A DNA stretch of 64,000 nucleotides from Prochlorococcus sp. AG-409-G20 (GTDB lineage Bacteria > Cyanobacteriota > Cyanobacteriia > PCC-6307 > Cyanobiaceae), in assembly GCA_003215775.1 (NCBI GenBank), contig QCJW01000001.1, positions 62,001 to 126,000 on the forward strand. The letters are read 5' to 3'. Below, piece after piece: positions 37,486-47,306 of this stretch. The notes under the pieces are model-generated. The model ran no database searches. It was given only the letters and a program-made list of their open reading frames with translations, and was not told the origin of the DNA. Each line of letters opens with the position of its first letter. The stretch's first letter is position 1. A program made the position numbers and the translations under genes.

Positions 37486-39665
37486 AATGATTGGACTTGA
37501 CCAATAAGCTTCCACTCAGTATTCAACAATAATCTTTCCGAAAGTTTCTTATCACAAGAAATAACAATAGGGCCACAAGTTTGAGGATCAAAAAGTAACT
37601 TAAGGATTCCATTGTATTCCGAACTTCCCTTAATAATATCACCTAATACTAAATCGATTTTTACCAAAGATGTCTTATCTCCCTGGATAGACGCAAACGC
37701 CTGTTCATTGGCGGAGCTAAGTGTACTTAAAAAGCCTGATCTGAACAAATAAAGTGAAGAATCAATAGAAGGGATTGACTTCAAATCAAGTTCCAACTTA
37801 AGCAAAGGTAAAGATCTTTCAAGGCGCTTTTTATTACTTGCTGTAAGCATCTCAGAAAGATGAACTAATAAACCAAACCCTGTAATATCAGTGCAGGCAT
37901 GAACACAATTAAACAATCCCTCGTCAGACCTAATCAGATTCAAGGCGCCTAGTAATTTTTTGTAGCCACTTGAAAGTTCATCTAAGGCTAAATCAAAGTT
38001 ATATAAAGGTGCTTTGGCTTGCATAGCAGCAGCAAATAAAACCCCACTACCCAGAGCATTACTAACTAGTAAATGATCTCCATCTTGCATACCAGATTTA
38101 GTCCAAAATCCTTTATCAAATGGCAACACTCCATTAACCGCTAGAGCAAGTTGAAGACCAAGGGCTAATTGAGAGGGCGGTTGACTGCGACTTTCAATCG
38201 TGTGCCCACCAATCAACTTTGCCCCAAGAGGCTCAAGTACTGATTGAACTCCCTGTAGAGATTGACTCAATAATTCTTCTTGGATTTTTTCTGTTGAAAC
38301 TGGAACTGTAATAACAACTTGCGCTGATTGAACGGATCCACCCGAAGCCCAAATATCAGTACAAGCATGTAAGGTTGTTAATCGACCATTTAACCAAGGA
38401 TCACTTACCAAGGCAGGGAATCCATCTATACTTTGAATAACTGATGACCTACCAATCAATGCAGCATCTTCAGGTTGGTTTGCAATGTTTTTCAGACCCG
38501 AATATGAAAGAGCTGTCTTTAAAGAAGTGGCTGAGATTTTAGAGGCACAACCTCTACAAGCATAATCTTCATAACTTATTTCAACTGACTTTTTCATAAC
38601 CATTGCCTTTTCAAACTGAGACATAAAGTTTCTATCAATTTTCTCCTTTAATTTCCAAAAGATTTGACTTGGTCCTATTATTTTATTTCCCCAAATTGCC
38701 CAGGCAGTTCTTCTGCCTGACTGATGGTCTTTAGCACCTAACAATTGCAAAGCGTTTAACTGAGGTCGCCATTTAGTAAGTTCTATTCCTTGAAGCAGAA
38801 ATTGCAGATTTAGCGTAAGTACTTTGGATGCCCTGACTGCCCAAACTCCTGATTGAGGTCTTGGATAGCGAGCCAATACAGCACAATCTCCAACTGCAAA
38901 TATATTCTGTCTTCCTAATACTTGAAGTGTCTCATGAGTCAATAGCCTCCCAAATTTATTGACTTGAAGACCAGATTGAGAAAGCCATTTAGGTACAGAA
39001 TTCCCCGTACATAATAATACTGGTCCTTGTGATTTCTTTTGATCATAAATCACATCTATATTAGATCTAGTAAGTAAATTAATCCAATTTCTCTTGAATC
39101 TATAGGACCTTACACACAAAGATATTGGACAATATTTCCAGCGAGACCTTATAGCAAATGCAATTTCAACAGCCGCGAGTCCACTACCTACAATATTAAG
39201 ACTTATGCTTTTTTGATTAGAAAGTTTCGCATCATTATCCTCTATCCATTTCAGGGCATTGAAAAAAGGTTTTATACAGATAATTTGACCGGCATTCTCT
39301 ATTTCATTATACCTTTCATCTTTAAAAGTTTCCGATCCAATATCTAAACTCAAATGAGTAAAGAAAATTGCAGGTCTATCTTTCATCTTCAAACAATTAC
39401 TATATATATCTATACCTACTATCTCAGCCTTAACAAAGGAAACTCCTGCTCTATCAGCAAGATATCTTATCTTAATCAATGCGTCCTCAAGCCTATAATG
39501 CCCTGCGATAACTCCAGGAAGCATTCCAGAATAAAATGTCGTACTACTTCGACTTATTAAGGTAACAAGACCTCTAGGCCTTAGATGAGGTTTCATTGCC
39601 CACCTAAGCAGCATCAATGCATGTGAATGACCACCACCAGCCAAAACAAGATGAGCCTGACTCAT
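37482..39665 (-). CDS. selD: NADH dehydrogenase-like reductase fused to selenide, water dikinase (SelD)
   Basis: A two-part 727-residue protein. Residues 1 to about 350 are a type-II NADH dehydrogenase-like flavoprotein: LAGGGHSHALMLL (FAD-binding), SGMLPGVIAGHY, LNIVGSGLAAVEIA (NAD-binding) and IFAVGDCAVL. From about 362 comes a selenophosphate synthetase domain with Cys370, Cys373 and Lys376 (ACRGCASKIS), PEDAALI, CTDIWASGG, GGHTIE and ACTDITGFGLLVHLSEM. This fusion is known in cyanobacteria. The usual DPQTSGG motif reads DPQTCGP here. It should make selenophosphate, possibly for selenouridine in tRNA; the reductase role is unknown. Confidence 0.88.
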   Translation of the reverse strand: MSQAHLVLAGGGHSHALMLLRWAMKPHLRPRGLVTLISRSSTTFYSGMLPGVIAGHYRLEDALIKIRYLADRAGVSFVKAEIVGIDIYSNCLKMKDRPAIFFTHLSLDIGSETFKDERYNEIENAGQIICIKPFFNALKWIEDNDAKLSNQKSISLNIVGSGLAAVEIAFAIRSRWKYCPISLCVRSYRFKRNWINLLTRSNIDVIYDQKKSQGPVLLCTGNSVPKWLSQSGLQVNKFGRLLTHETLQVLGRQNIFAVGDCAVLARYPRPQSGVWAVRASKVLTLNLQFLLQGIELTKWRPQLNALQLLGAKDHQSGRRTAWAIWGNKIIGPSQIFWKLKEKIDRNFMSQFEKAMVMKKSVEISYEDYACRGCASKISATSLKTALSYSGLKNIANQPEDAALIGRSSVIQSIDGFPALVSDPWLNGRLTTLHACTDIWASGGSVQSAQVVITVPVSTEKIQEELLSQSLQGVQSVLEPLGAKLIGGHTIESRSQPPSQLALGLQLALAVNGVLPFDKGFWTKSGMQDGDHLLVSNALGSGVLFAAAMQAKAPLYNFDLALDELSSGYKKLLGALNLIRSDEGLFNCVHACTDITGFGLLVHLSEMLTASNKKRLERSLPLLKLELDLKSIPSIDSSLYLFRSGFLSTLSSANEQAFASIQGDKTSLVKIDLVLGDIIKGSSEYNGILKLLFDPQTCGPIVISCDKKLSERLLLNTEWKLIGQVQSF

Positions 39666-39794
39666 GAAACCCTAAAAAGAGTTATCTGAAGGATCATGTC
39701 TGAGAATCAAATAACTAAATAGCATTAATGATGGAATTTAGTAGAAGAAATAAATTACAAAATGCACAAAAGTCAATTAAATTTAATTGATTAT

Positions 39795-41129
39795 TCAACG
39801 ACCGGCAACCTTCAATATAGTTTTAATAGTTCGGAAAAGAATTAACAAATCCAACCAAGTGCTGAAATTCTTTAGATAGTACAAATCATAAGACAGTTTA
39901 AGCTCCGAGTCCTCAACACTTGAAGCATAGTGAGCACATACTTGAGCCCAACCACTTAAACCTGGTCTCATCCAATGTCTTTTTCGATAATGAGGAATAC
40001 TTGCCTCAAGTTCAAGTTCTAATTCTGGCCGTTCAGGTCTTGGTCCTATCAAGCTCATATCTCCCATTAACACATTTACTAATTGTGGAAGTTCATCTAA
40101 ACGAGTCCTTCTCAACCAACTCCCTACTCTTGTAATTCTCTGATCACCAGGTAATGTCCAACTTACTGGTTCATGCGCAAGAGAAACTCTCATCGTCCGC
40201 AGTTTCCAAACCTTAAATGGCTGGCCTAACCAACCACTCCTTTCCTGCACATAGAAAACTGGGCCTCTATCTTCCAACCAAATCAAAATAGTAGCAAATA
40301 TCACAAGCGGAGCTGTTAAAGCTAATAGAAGCAATGAAAGCATTACATCAGCAACTCTCTTCAACTGGCGTTGAGGGCTAAACAAAGCATTCCAAGGAAT
40401 TTCTGAATAACTCAACCATGGTTCTGGCAACAAAGTTGGAGGGATTCTCTCAAGTTGCCGCTCTGCAAGTGCTAACGGTGTTGTCAAATTGCATTCTCGA
40501 GGATCGCGTTGTTCCAACTCCTTAAAAAAAGTAAGGTATTGGCCATGTTTCCTCATCGTTGAAGACACAGCTAAGACCAATGGGCTGGGCTGTGAAGCAG
40601 CTTGTTCGAAAGGTAACCAGATTGGCATTGTCCGAGTAGGTGTTACACGCCAAGCCTGGAGTGCTTTCAAGGCTTCTTCTTCAGGGGCAACTAAAATAAG
40701 CTTCGGTTCTTCAGACTGCAAGGCCCCACGTCTTAAAGCCACACGAAGAAATAATGACCAAATAGTTGTAGGAATTAGCCAGACAAGTTGAGTGCTGCGA
40801 TAAACCAACCAAATATCTAAAGAAGGGTTCAGGACCCATCTCAAAATCGCCACCAACATTAAAGAAGCAAATAAACTAAGTCCCAATCGCTGAACTAATC
40901 TCCACCTCGGAAGTCGAGGCCAACCCAACACTGTATAAGTTCCAAATAACCATCCAAAAAGCAAATAAGCTGTAGTAGTAATTACAGCCCAGGGTAATTG
41001 ACCATTAAAAGATTGACTCCAAAAACTTCCTACAGCAACTAGCCAAAAGACCATACCTAAAAGGTCCAGGGCTGCGCAAAGAAACAAATTTCGGCGGGGA
41101 TTTCGCCAGGACAACTTTCTAAAGCTCAC
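39795..41129 (-). CDS. Undecaprenyl-phosphate sugar phosphotransferase (WbaP/WcaJ type)
   Basis: Polyisoprenyl-phosphate hexose-1-phosphate transferase that starts a lipid-linked glycan. The 444-residue protein has about four N-terminal membrane helices, a soluble region and a fifth helix (VMLSLLLLALTAPLVIF) before the catalytic domain: VFYVQERSGWLGQPFKVWKL, RTMR, RTRLDELPQLVNVL, GDMSLIGPRPERP and MRPGLSGWAQV. It should transfer glucose- or galactose-1-phosphate to undecaprenyl phosphate at the inner face of the plasma membrane. galE lies 64 bases upstream on the same strand. Confidence 0.92.
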   Translation of the reverse strand: MSFRKLSWRNPRRNLFLCAALDLLGMVFWLVAVGSFWSQSFNGQLPWAVITTTAYLLFGWLFGTYTVLGWPRLPRWRLVQRLGLSLFASLMLVAILRWVLNPSLDIWLVYRSTQLVWLIPTTIWSLFLRVALRRGALQSEEPKLILVAPEEEALKALQAWRVTPTRTMPIWLPFEQAASQPSPLVLAVSSTMRKHGQYLTFFKELEQRDPRECNLTTPLALAERQLERIPPTLLPEPWLSYSEIPWNALFSPQRQLKRVADVMLSLLLLALTAPLVIFATILIWLEDRGPVFYVQERSGWLGQPFKVWKLRTMRVSLAHEPVSWTLPGDQRITRVGSWLRRTRLDELPQLVNVLMGDMSLIGPRPERPELELELEASIPHYRKRHWMRPGLSGWAQVCAHYASSVEDSELKLSYDLYYLKNFSTWLDLLILFRTIKTILKVAGR

Positions 41130-41193
41130 ATAAAAAGCCTAATACTGCTCTCAGAAAATGTTAATCAAACAGGTAATTAATCAGGGTGAAAAC

Positions 41194-42231
41194 CTAATTG
41201 CTATAACCATACGGGTTTGCTTGCTGCCAAGCCCAAGCATCTCTACACATCTCAGAAAGTGTTCTTTTTGTTTTCCAAGATAGGCGTTCCATTGCGAGGT
41301 TAGGGTCTGCGATTGATGAAGGGATATCGCCTGCCCGTCTTTTCCCAATTTTAAAAGGAACTTTAATACCACTCTCCTTTTCAAAAGTACGCAGAACTTC
41401 AAGCACTGAATACCCCCTACCACTGCCTAGATTCACAGTCAAAAGCTGCGGTTCTTCGTCGCGTAGTACTTTCAATGCAGCGCAATGGCCTTCAGCAAGA
41501 TCCATGACATGGATATAGTCACGAATATTACTTCCATCAATTGTCGGCCAATCTCCGCCAAACACCTCCATATCCTTTCTTCGACCAATAGCGACTTGAG
41601 TTAAATATGGAAAAAGATTATTAGGTATTCCATTAGGAGCTTCCCCAATTAATCCACTTGGATGCGCCCCAACAGGATTGAAATACCTTAAAGAAGCAAT
41701 TCTCCAACCTGTCTCACTTGCAGAAACATCAGCCAATAGCGTTTCCACAGCAGCCTTAGTATTTGCATAAGGGTTTAGAGGCTCAATCAAAGAAGTCTCA
41801 GGAATAGGTACTCGTTCAGAATTGCCATATAGAGTTGCACTACTGCTAAAGACGATTGTTCTACATCTGTTCCGCCTCATTGCTTCAAGCAAACAACAAG
41901 TACCATTTACATTCACATCCCAATAAGAAAGAGGATTTCTGATCGATTCTTCAACAGCCTTCAGTCCAGCAAAATGGATGACAGCTTCGACTAATTCATT
42001 ATTTAATAAAAAGGCTTTGTCTAAATCTTCTGAATTGCGGATATCTCCTTCAATTATTTGCAATCTTTCTGGAAGCTGTAATCTTGCCAAAGTTGAAACT
42101 CTCTTAAGAGCCTCAGGAGAGCTATTAGAAAAATCATCAATGACTACCAGAGAGAAACCAGCTTCCAAAAGCGCCAAACATGTATGGCTGCCGATGAACC
42201 CCGCTCCTCCGGTTACCAACAGCTTCGCCAT
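41194..42231 (-). CDS. galE: UDP-glucose 4-epimerase
   Basis: NAD-dependent short-chain epimerase interconverting UDP-glucose and UDP-galactose. The Rossmann motif GGAGFIGSHTCLALLEAGF starts at residue 8, the catalytic pair is YANTK (YxxxK), and the substrate loop NLFPYLTQVAIGRRKDMEVF and RDYIHVMDLAEGH are typical of GalE. The 345-residue length is normal. Just upstream of the sugar phosphotransferase gene, so likely to supply UDP-galactose for the same glycan. Divergent from hisS. Confidence 0.95.
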   Translation of the reverse strand: MAKLLVTGGAGFIGSHTCLALLEAGFSLVVIDDFSNSSPEALKRVSTLARLQLPERLQIIEGDIRNSEDLDKAFLLNNELVEAVIHFAGLKAVEESIRNPLSYWDVNVNGTCCLLEAMRRNRCRTIVFSSSATLYGNSERVPIPETSLIEPLNPYANTKAAVETLLADVSASETGWRIASLRYFNPVGAHPSGLIGEAPNGIPNNLFPYLTQVAIGRRKDMEVFGGDWPTIDGSNIRDYIHVMDLAEGHCAALKVLRDEEPQLLTVNLGSGRGYSVLEVLRTFEKESGIKVPFKIGKRRAGDIPSSIADPNLAMERLSWKTKRTLSEMCRDAWAWQQANPYGYSN

Positions 42232-42311
42232 AAATACTGAAATGTTTTACACATACGATAAGTGTTTTATTGCCACCATCCCGCAATATGGCATTAGCTG
42301 TTGAGTTTGAT

Positions 42312-43574
42312 ATGGAGAAATTGCAAGCTTTAAGAGGAATGGCAGATCTATTGCCTGAGCAAACTAATCTCTGGCAGCACATAGAACTATGTATTAGAAG
42401 GCACTTCACACGCGCAGGGATTTCAGAAATAAGGACCCCCTTATTAGAGCCAACTGAACTCTTTGCGAGAAGTATCGGAGAGAATACGGATGTAGTAGGT
42501 AAGGAGATGTATACCTTTAAGGATAAAGGGGAAAGAAGCTGCACTCTCAGGCCTGAAGGAACGGCTTCAATAGTCAGATCAGCGATTCAGAATGGTCTGC
42601 TTAGTCAAGGAGCTCAAAAGCTTTGGTATTGCGGTCCAATGTTTCGATATGAACGACCTCAGGCTGGTCGACTAAGGCAATTTCACCAAACTGGTCTTGA
42701 ATTCCTAGGTTTTTCTCACCCAAGAAGTGATGTAGAAGCAATATCAATTGCATGGGATCTATTAAATGATTTAGGGGTACAAAATCTGACTTTGCAAATA
42801 AATTCATTAGGGGACTCTGAAGACAGATTTAGGTTTCGAGAAAGTCTTACTAAATGGCTTAATGAACATCTTGAAAAATTAGATAAAGACTCTCAAGATC
42901 GAATTGAGAAAAACCCTCTAAGAATTCTAGACACAAAGGATTCTGCAACAAAAGCTCTCTTAAAAAATGCTCCATTACTCAATGAATCTTTATCTACTAA
43001 AAGCAAGCAAAGGTTTAATGAAGTAAAATACTTATTAGAAGAACTACATATCCCTTTCCAATTCAACCCTCTACTAGTGAGAGGTTTAGACTATTACAGT
43101 CATACAGCTTTTGAGATCACATCAGATCAACTAGGCTCTCAATCAACTGTCTGCGGTGGCGGGAGATATGACTCATTAGTAAAGGAATTAGGAGGGCCGG
43201 ATACCAACGCTATAGGATGGGCAATTGGCATGGAGAGGATAGTGATACTACTAGATAAGCTCAAGAGTATAGATACACATAAAGAACAGAAAATTTATCT
43301 TGTTAACAAAGGGAAGGAAGCAGAATACTTTGCTTTAAAAGTAACCAGAGCATTAAGACTATTAGATAAAATAGTAGAGATAGATTTAAGTCAAGCTGCA
43401 TTCAGCAAACAACTTAAGCGAGCCGACAAGAGTGGTGCCAAATGGGCAATTATTATTGGAGACAACGAAGCAAAGGAAGAAAAAGTCGTCTTAAAGAATT
43501 TAAGATCAGCAACCGAAGATAGCACTTCAGAGAAGAATCTAGCTTTAAACGAGTTACTTAAGCTATTCACTTAA
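42312..43574 (+). CDS. hisS: Histidyl-tRNA synthetase
   Basis: Class II aminoacyl-tRNA synthetase that charges tRNA-His. The frame extends upstream to TTG 42270 and ATG 42288, but the family N-terminus [17 protein letters not shown], comparable with picocyanobacterial homologues, supports the ATG at 42312 (420 residues). Motif 1 is [18 protein letters not shown], motif 2 [21 protein letters not shown], the HisA motif [14 protein letters not shown] and motif 3 [11 protein letters not shown]. It is housekeeping, placed between two sugar-nucleotide gene groups. Confidence 0.95.
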   Translation: MEKLQALRGMADLLPEQTNLWQHIELCIRRHFTRAGISEIRTPLLEPTELFARSIGENTDVVGKEMYTFKDKGERSCTLRPEGTASIVRSAIQNGLLSQGAQKLWYCGPMFRYERPQAGRLRQFHQTGLEFLGFSHPRSDVEAISIAWDLLNDLGVQNLTLQINSLGDSEDRFRFRESLTKWLNEHLEKLDKDSQDRIEKNPLRILDTKDSATKALLKNAPLLNESLSTKSKQRFNEVKYLLEELHIPFQFNPLLVRGLDYYSHTAFEITSDQLGSQSTVCGGGRYDSLVKELGGPDTNAIGWAIGMERIVILLDKLKSIDTHKEQKIYLVNKGKEAEYFALKVTRALRLLDKIVEIDLSQAAFSKQLKRADKSGAKWAIIIGDNEAKEEKVVLKNLRSATEDSTSEKNLALNELLKLFT

Positions 43575-43605
43575 GTAATTTGATCCAAAAACTATCCATA
43601 GTTGC

Positions 43606-45063
43606 GTGGCCAATTCTTCAGCTCAAATTCAAAACATCTGCTGCATAGGTGCAGGCTATGTAGGAGGCCCAACCATGGCTGTTATTGCAGACAAATGTCC
43701 GCATTTAACCGTAAATGTGGTTGATTTAAATCAAGAACGTATATCTGCCTGGAATTCAAAAAATTTACGCACACTTCCAATCTATGAACCTGGCTTAGAT
43801 CAAGTAATAGAGCGTGCACGTGGAAGAAATCTGTTTTTCTCGACAGACGTAAAGAGCGGAATTAAGTCTGCAGATATGATTTTCATCTCAGTCAATACCC
43901 CAACTAAAACCAAAGGACTTGGATCAGGACAAGCTAGTGACCTTAGATGGGTAGAAGCTTGTGCAAGAGAAGTAGCAGAGCATGCTGAAGGACATACAAT
44001 AGTTGTTGAAAAAAGCACTCTACCTGTAAAAACTGCAGCAGCTGTTCAAGCTATTCTTCATTCATCTAATCTCCCAAACAAAGATTCAGATAAATCTAAA
44101 AGCTTTGTTGTTCTCTCAAACCCCGAATTCCTAGCAGAAGGAACTGCAATTGCTGATCTTGAATGTCCTGATCGAGTTTTAATTGGCGGTGAAGATCAAG
44201 AAGCAATAAAAGCTTTATCAAATATATATTCACAATGGGTTCCCCAAGAAAAGATATTACATACAAATTTATGGAGTAGTGAGCTTTCAAAATTAACAGC
44301 CAATGCATTCTTAGCCCAAAGAATTAGCTCAATAAATTCTGTTGCTGCCCTTTGTGAAGTTACCGGTGCTGATGTAAGAGAGGTAGCAAAAGCTATAGGA
44401 ACTGACAGCAGAATTGGAGAGAAATTTCTAAGTTCAGGACCAGGCTTTGGTGGGAGCTGTTTCAAAAAAGATATTCTTAACCTTGTTTACCTATGCAGGC
44501 ACTTTGGACTCCCGGAAGTAGCGGACTATTGGCAAAATGTAGTAACTATAAACAACTGGCAACAAACCCGAATTGCAAGGTTAGTAGTCAATAAATTATT
44601 CGGTACTGTAACTTCAAAGAAACTAGCATTGCTTGGTTTTGCTTTCAAAGCAAATACAAATGACACAAGAGAGGCACCTGCAATATCTATAGCGAAAGAC
44701 TTATTAGAAGAAGGCGCTGAGCTTGCAATCTATGATCCCAAAGTTGATGCAAATCAAATCGCTTTAGATTTAGGAGTTACAGAAACTAAAGCAAACATAG
44801 GCCAGAAAAGGAATAAAGAATCGAGCCTGAATAATGAAGGTACTTGGTGGGCAGCAAAATCACTATATGATGCTAGTAAAGGAGCTGATGCTATTTTAAT
44901 TATAACTGAGTGGGAAGAGTTTAGATCTATAGATTGGAATCAAATTGGTCTGATCATGCGTCAACCTGCATGGGTATTTGATTCCAGGGGTGTAGTAATA
45001 AAAGACAAGGTCAAGTCAGCAGGGTTGAAGTTATGGATAGTAGGAGAAGGGTTCAATGACTAA
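43606..45063 (+). CDS. ugd: UDP-glucose 6-dehydrogenase
   Basis: Oxidises UDP-glucose to UDP-glucuronate with two NAD+. It starts with GTG. The NAD motif GAGYVGGP is at residues 15-22, and the catalytic cysteine is Cys285 in GFGGSCFKKD, with SSELSKLTANAFLAQR and GFAFKANTNDTREAP. The sequence is strikingly close to animal-type UGDH (GAGYVGGPT, VVDLNQERISAWNS, NPEFLAEGTA, CPDRVLIGG) rather than the shorter common bacterial form, and the 485-residue length agrees. It overlaps the next gene by eight bases. Confidence 0.94.
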   Translation: MANSSAQIQNICCIGAGYVGGPTMAVIADKCPHLTVNVVDLNQERISAWNSKNLRTLPIYEPGLDQVIERARGRNLFFSTDVKSGIKSADMIFISVNTPTKTKGLGSGQASDLRWVEACAREVAEHAEGHTIVVEKSTLPVKTAAAVQAILHSSNLPNKDSDKSKSFVVLSNPEFLAEGTAIADLECPDRVLIGGEDQEAIKALSNIYSQWVPQEKILHTNLWSSELSKLTANAFLAQRISSINSVAALCEVTGADVREVAKAIGTDSRIGEKFLSSGPGFGGSCFKKDILNLVYLCRHFGLPEVADYWQNVVTINNWQQTRIARLVVNKLFGTVTSKKLALLGFAFKANTNDTREAPAISIAKDLLEEGAELAIYDPKVDANQIALDLGVTETKANIGQKRNKESSLNNEGTWWAAKSLYDASKGADAILIITEWEEFRSIDWNQIGLIMRQPAWVFDSRGVVIKDKVKSAGLKLWIVGEGFND

Positions 45064-46072
45064 GAGATTTCTTGTTACTGGGGCTGCTGGCTTTATTGGG
45101 GCCGCGCTAACAAGAAAGCTTCTGAAAAATGGAGAGCAGGTATTTGGAATTGATAACCTCAATGATTACTATGATACAAGCCTAAAAAGAGCAAGACTAT
45201 TAGAAATTGAATCTGCAAATAAAGCTAATTCATGGTCCTTTAATCAGATATCTATAGAAAATAAAATTGATCTTGATTCAATCTTTAAGCAAGCAAAGCC
45301 TGACATAGTAGTAAATCTTGCCGCTCAGGCAGGTGTTAGGTATTCCTTAATCAACCCAAGATCATATATTCAGTCAAATTTAGTTGGCTTTAGCGAGATT
45401 CTTGAAGCATGCAAAAAATATAATGTTGAGCATCTTGTATACGCTTCAAGTAGCTCAGTCTATGGCGGTAACCAACTCTTACCTTTTCACGAAAGCCATC
45501 AAGTCAACCACCCAGTAAGCCTCTATGCAGCCACAAAAAAGTCAAATGAGCTCATGGCTCATACTTATAGCCATTTATACGGAATCCCTTCAACTGGGCT
45601 TAGATTCTTTACTGTTTATGGTCCTTGGGGTCGCCCAGACATGGCACCTATGTTATTTACAAAAGCAATACAATCTGGTAAAGCAATCAGAGTCTTTAAC
45701 TATGGCGAAATGGAACGAGATTTCACTTATATAGATGATATTGTAGAAGGTATCTTTCGCTGTTGTTACAAACCAGCAACGAGAAATAATAATGTCGATC
45801 CTGTTAATCCATACTCTGAAAAGTCAACAGCGCCTCATAGGATTTTCAATATTGGCAACTCAAATCCGGTCAAATTAATATATTTTATTAATTTATTAGA
45901 AAAATATCTTGGGAAAGAATCAATAAAAGAATACCAACCAATTCAGCCAGGAGATGTCATTGCAACAGCTGCAGATACATCTGCACTTGAATCATGGGTA
46001 GGATTCAAACCTATTACGAATATAGAAGAAGGCTTGGAAAGATTTGTTAAATGGTACTTGAGTTATTATTAG
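45056..46072 (+). CDS. UDP-glucuronate 4-epimerase
   Basis: Extended short-chain dehydrogenase that most resembles UDP-glucuronate (GAE-type) epimerases making UDP-galacturonate. The motif GAAGFIGAALTRKLLKNGEQ begins near residue 9, followed by GIDNLNDYYDTSLKRARL, typical of this group. YxxxK is SLYAATKKSNELMAH, and FFTVYGPWGRPDMAP and RDFTYIDDIVEGI complete it. The eight-base overlap with the UDP-glucose dehydrogenase gene upstream supports a UDP-Glc to UDP-GlcA to UDP-GalA pathway for surface glycan. Confidence 0.9.
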   Translation: MTKRFLVTGAAGFIGAALTRKLLKNGEQVFGIDNLNDYYDTSLKRARLLEIESANKANSWSFNQISIENKIDLDSIFKQAKPDIVVNLAAQAGVRYSLINPRSYIQSNLVGFSEILEACKKYNVEHLVYASSSSVYGGNQLLPFHESHQVNHPVSLYAATKKSNELMAHTYSHLYGIPSTGLRFFTVYGPWGRPDMAPMLFTKAIQSGKAIRVFNYGEMERDFTYIDDIVEGIFRCCYKPATRNNNVDPVNPYSEKSTAPHRIFNIGNSNPVKLIYFINLLEKYLGKESIKEYQPIQPGDVIATAADTSALESWVGFKPITNIEEGLERFVKWYLSYY

Positions 46073-46321
46073 ATTTAGACAACTCATCAATGGCAATCAT
46101 AACATTATTTAAAGCTTTTAAAATACGCAAGAATAACTTAAAGCGTAGATAAAGTTACTTATCACATTAATCTTACTTTCTAGCTCTTAGAAATAGAGAG
46201 TTAAGGAGTTTATTCAGTCCAAAAAGGAAGGTACAGGAATCCAATCAGATTATTAATTCGAACTAATACTCAAATTATCCTTATCTGAAAGTTATAATGT
46301 TAAAAAATAGTTCATGCTCCA

Positions 46322-47230
46322 TTGTCAGTTTCAGACCCTTACAACCTAAAAAATGCAAGATTAGGCGTACTAGGCGGGAGTGGTCTTTACTCCATAAAAG
46401 AACTAAAAAACACAAAGGAACTAAAGGTCGAGACACCTTTTGGCGATCCATCCGACTCCTTGCGATTAGGAGAACTAGGTGGGATGGAAATTGTTTTCCT
46501 CGCGAGACATGGCAGACATCACACCCTTACACCCACAGAAATTCCTTACCGTGCAAATATCTGGGCAATGAGATCCTTAGGTGTCAGATGGATCCTATCG
46601 CCATCAGCCGTTGGCTCCCTTCAAGAACAAATCAGACCTCTTGATCTAGTAGTACCTGATCAATTTATTGATAGAACTCACCAAAGGCCTCTTACCTTCT
46701 TTAGCGATGGCGCCGTAGCTCACGTGACGATGGCAGATCCTTTCTGCCACAACCTTTCAAGACTCATAATGGAGGCTGGTGAAGCACTCATGCCAGAAGG
46801 ACGTCAACTCCATAGAGGTGGAACATATCTAGCAATGGAGGGTCCGGCTTTTTCTACAAGAGCAGAGTCGAATTTATATCGAAGCTGGGGTTGTGCAGTC
46901 ATAGGAATGACTAATCACACCGAAGCACGATTAGCAAGAGAAGCTGAAATCGCATATACCTCTCTTGCAATGGCAACAGATTATGACTGCTGGCATGAAT
47001 CTGAGGAGAATGTCAGCGTAGAAATGGTTATAGATAATCTTCGAGCAAATGCTGAACTCGCAACCAAAATTGTGTCTTCAGCTGCCGAAATAATCTCCAA
47101 ATCAAGGCCTCAAAGCTTTGCCCATAATGCTCTGGAATTCGGGCTTATGACTTCGAAAGACAACGTTCCTTCAGATACTCGAAAAAAATTGAATTTATTT
47201 ACTGCTAGATATTGGGGGGATTTAGAATAA
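46322..47230 (+). CDS. mtnP: S-methyl-5'-thioadenosine phosphorylase
   Basis: Phosphorolyses methylthioadenosine to adenine and methylthioribose-1-phosphate, a salvage step from polyamine and SAM metabolism. The family pattern is clear: LGVLGGSGLYSI near the N-terminus, FLARHGRHHTLTPTEIPYRAN (phosphate site), GGTYLAMEGPAFSTRAE and GMTNHTEARLAREAE, and ATDYDCWH. At 302 residues it is normal length. A TTG at 46322 is the likely start; no ATG lies in frame before the domain. A hairpin terminator follows immediately. Confidence 0.93.
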   Translation: MSVSDPYNLKNARLGVLGGSGLYSIKELKNTKELKVETPFGDPSDSLRLGELGGMEIVFLARHGRHHTLTPTEIPYRANIWAMRSLGVRWILSPSAVGSLQEQIRPLDLVVPDQFIDRTHQRPLTFFSDGAVAHVTMADPFCHNLSRLIMEAGEALMPEGRQLHRGGTYLAMEGPAFSTRAESNLYRSWGCAVIGMTNHTEARLAREAEIAYTSLAMATDYDCWHESEENVSVEMVIDNLRANAELATKIVSSAAEIISKSRPQSFAHNALEFGLMTSKDNVPSDTRKKLNLFTARYWGDLE

Positions 47231-47235
47231 AAAAT

Positions 47236-47272
47236 AAAAAAGCATTGCTCTAATTCAAAGCAATGCTTTTTT
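47236..47272. terminator. Bidirectional terminator between mtnP and the psbEFLJ operon
   Basis: A 14-base perfect stem (47236-47249 with 47259-47272) has a GC core GCATTGCT and A/T runs on both sides of a 9-base loop. It lies between convergent genes, so it can end transcripts from both directions. Confidence 0.88.
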
Positions 47273-47306
47273 ATTTTTTAATAATCCTTATCTTAGAAAG
47301 ATTGGT

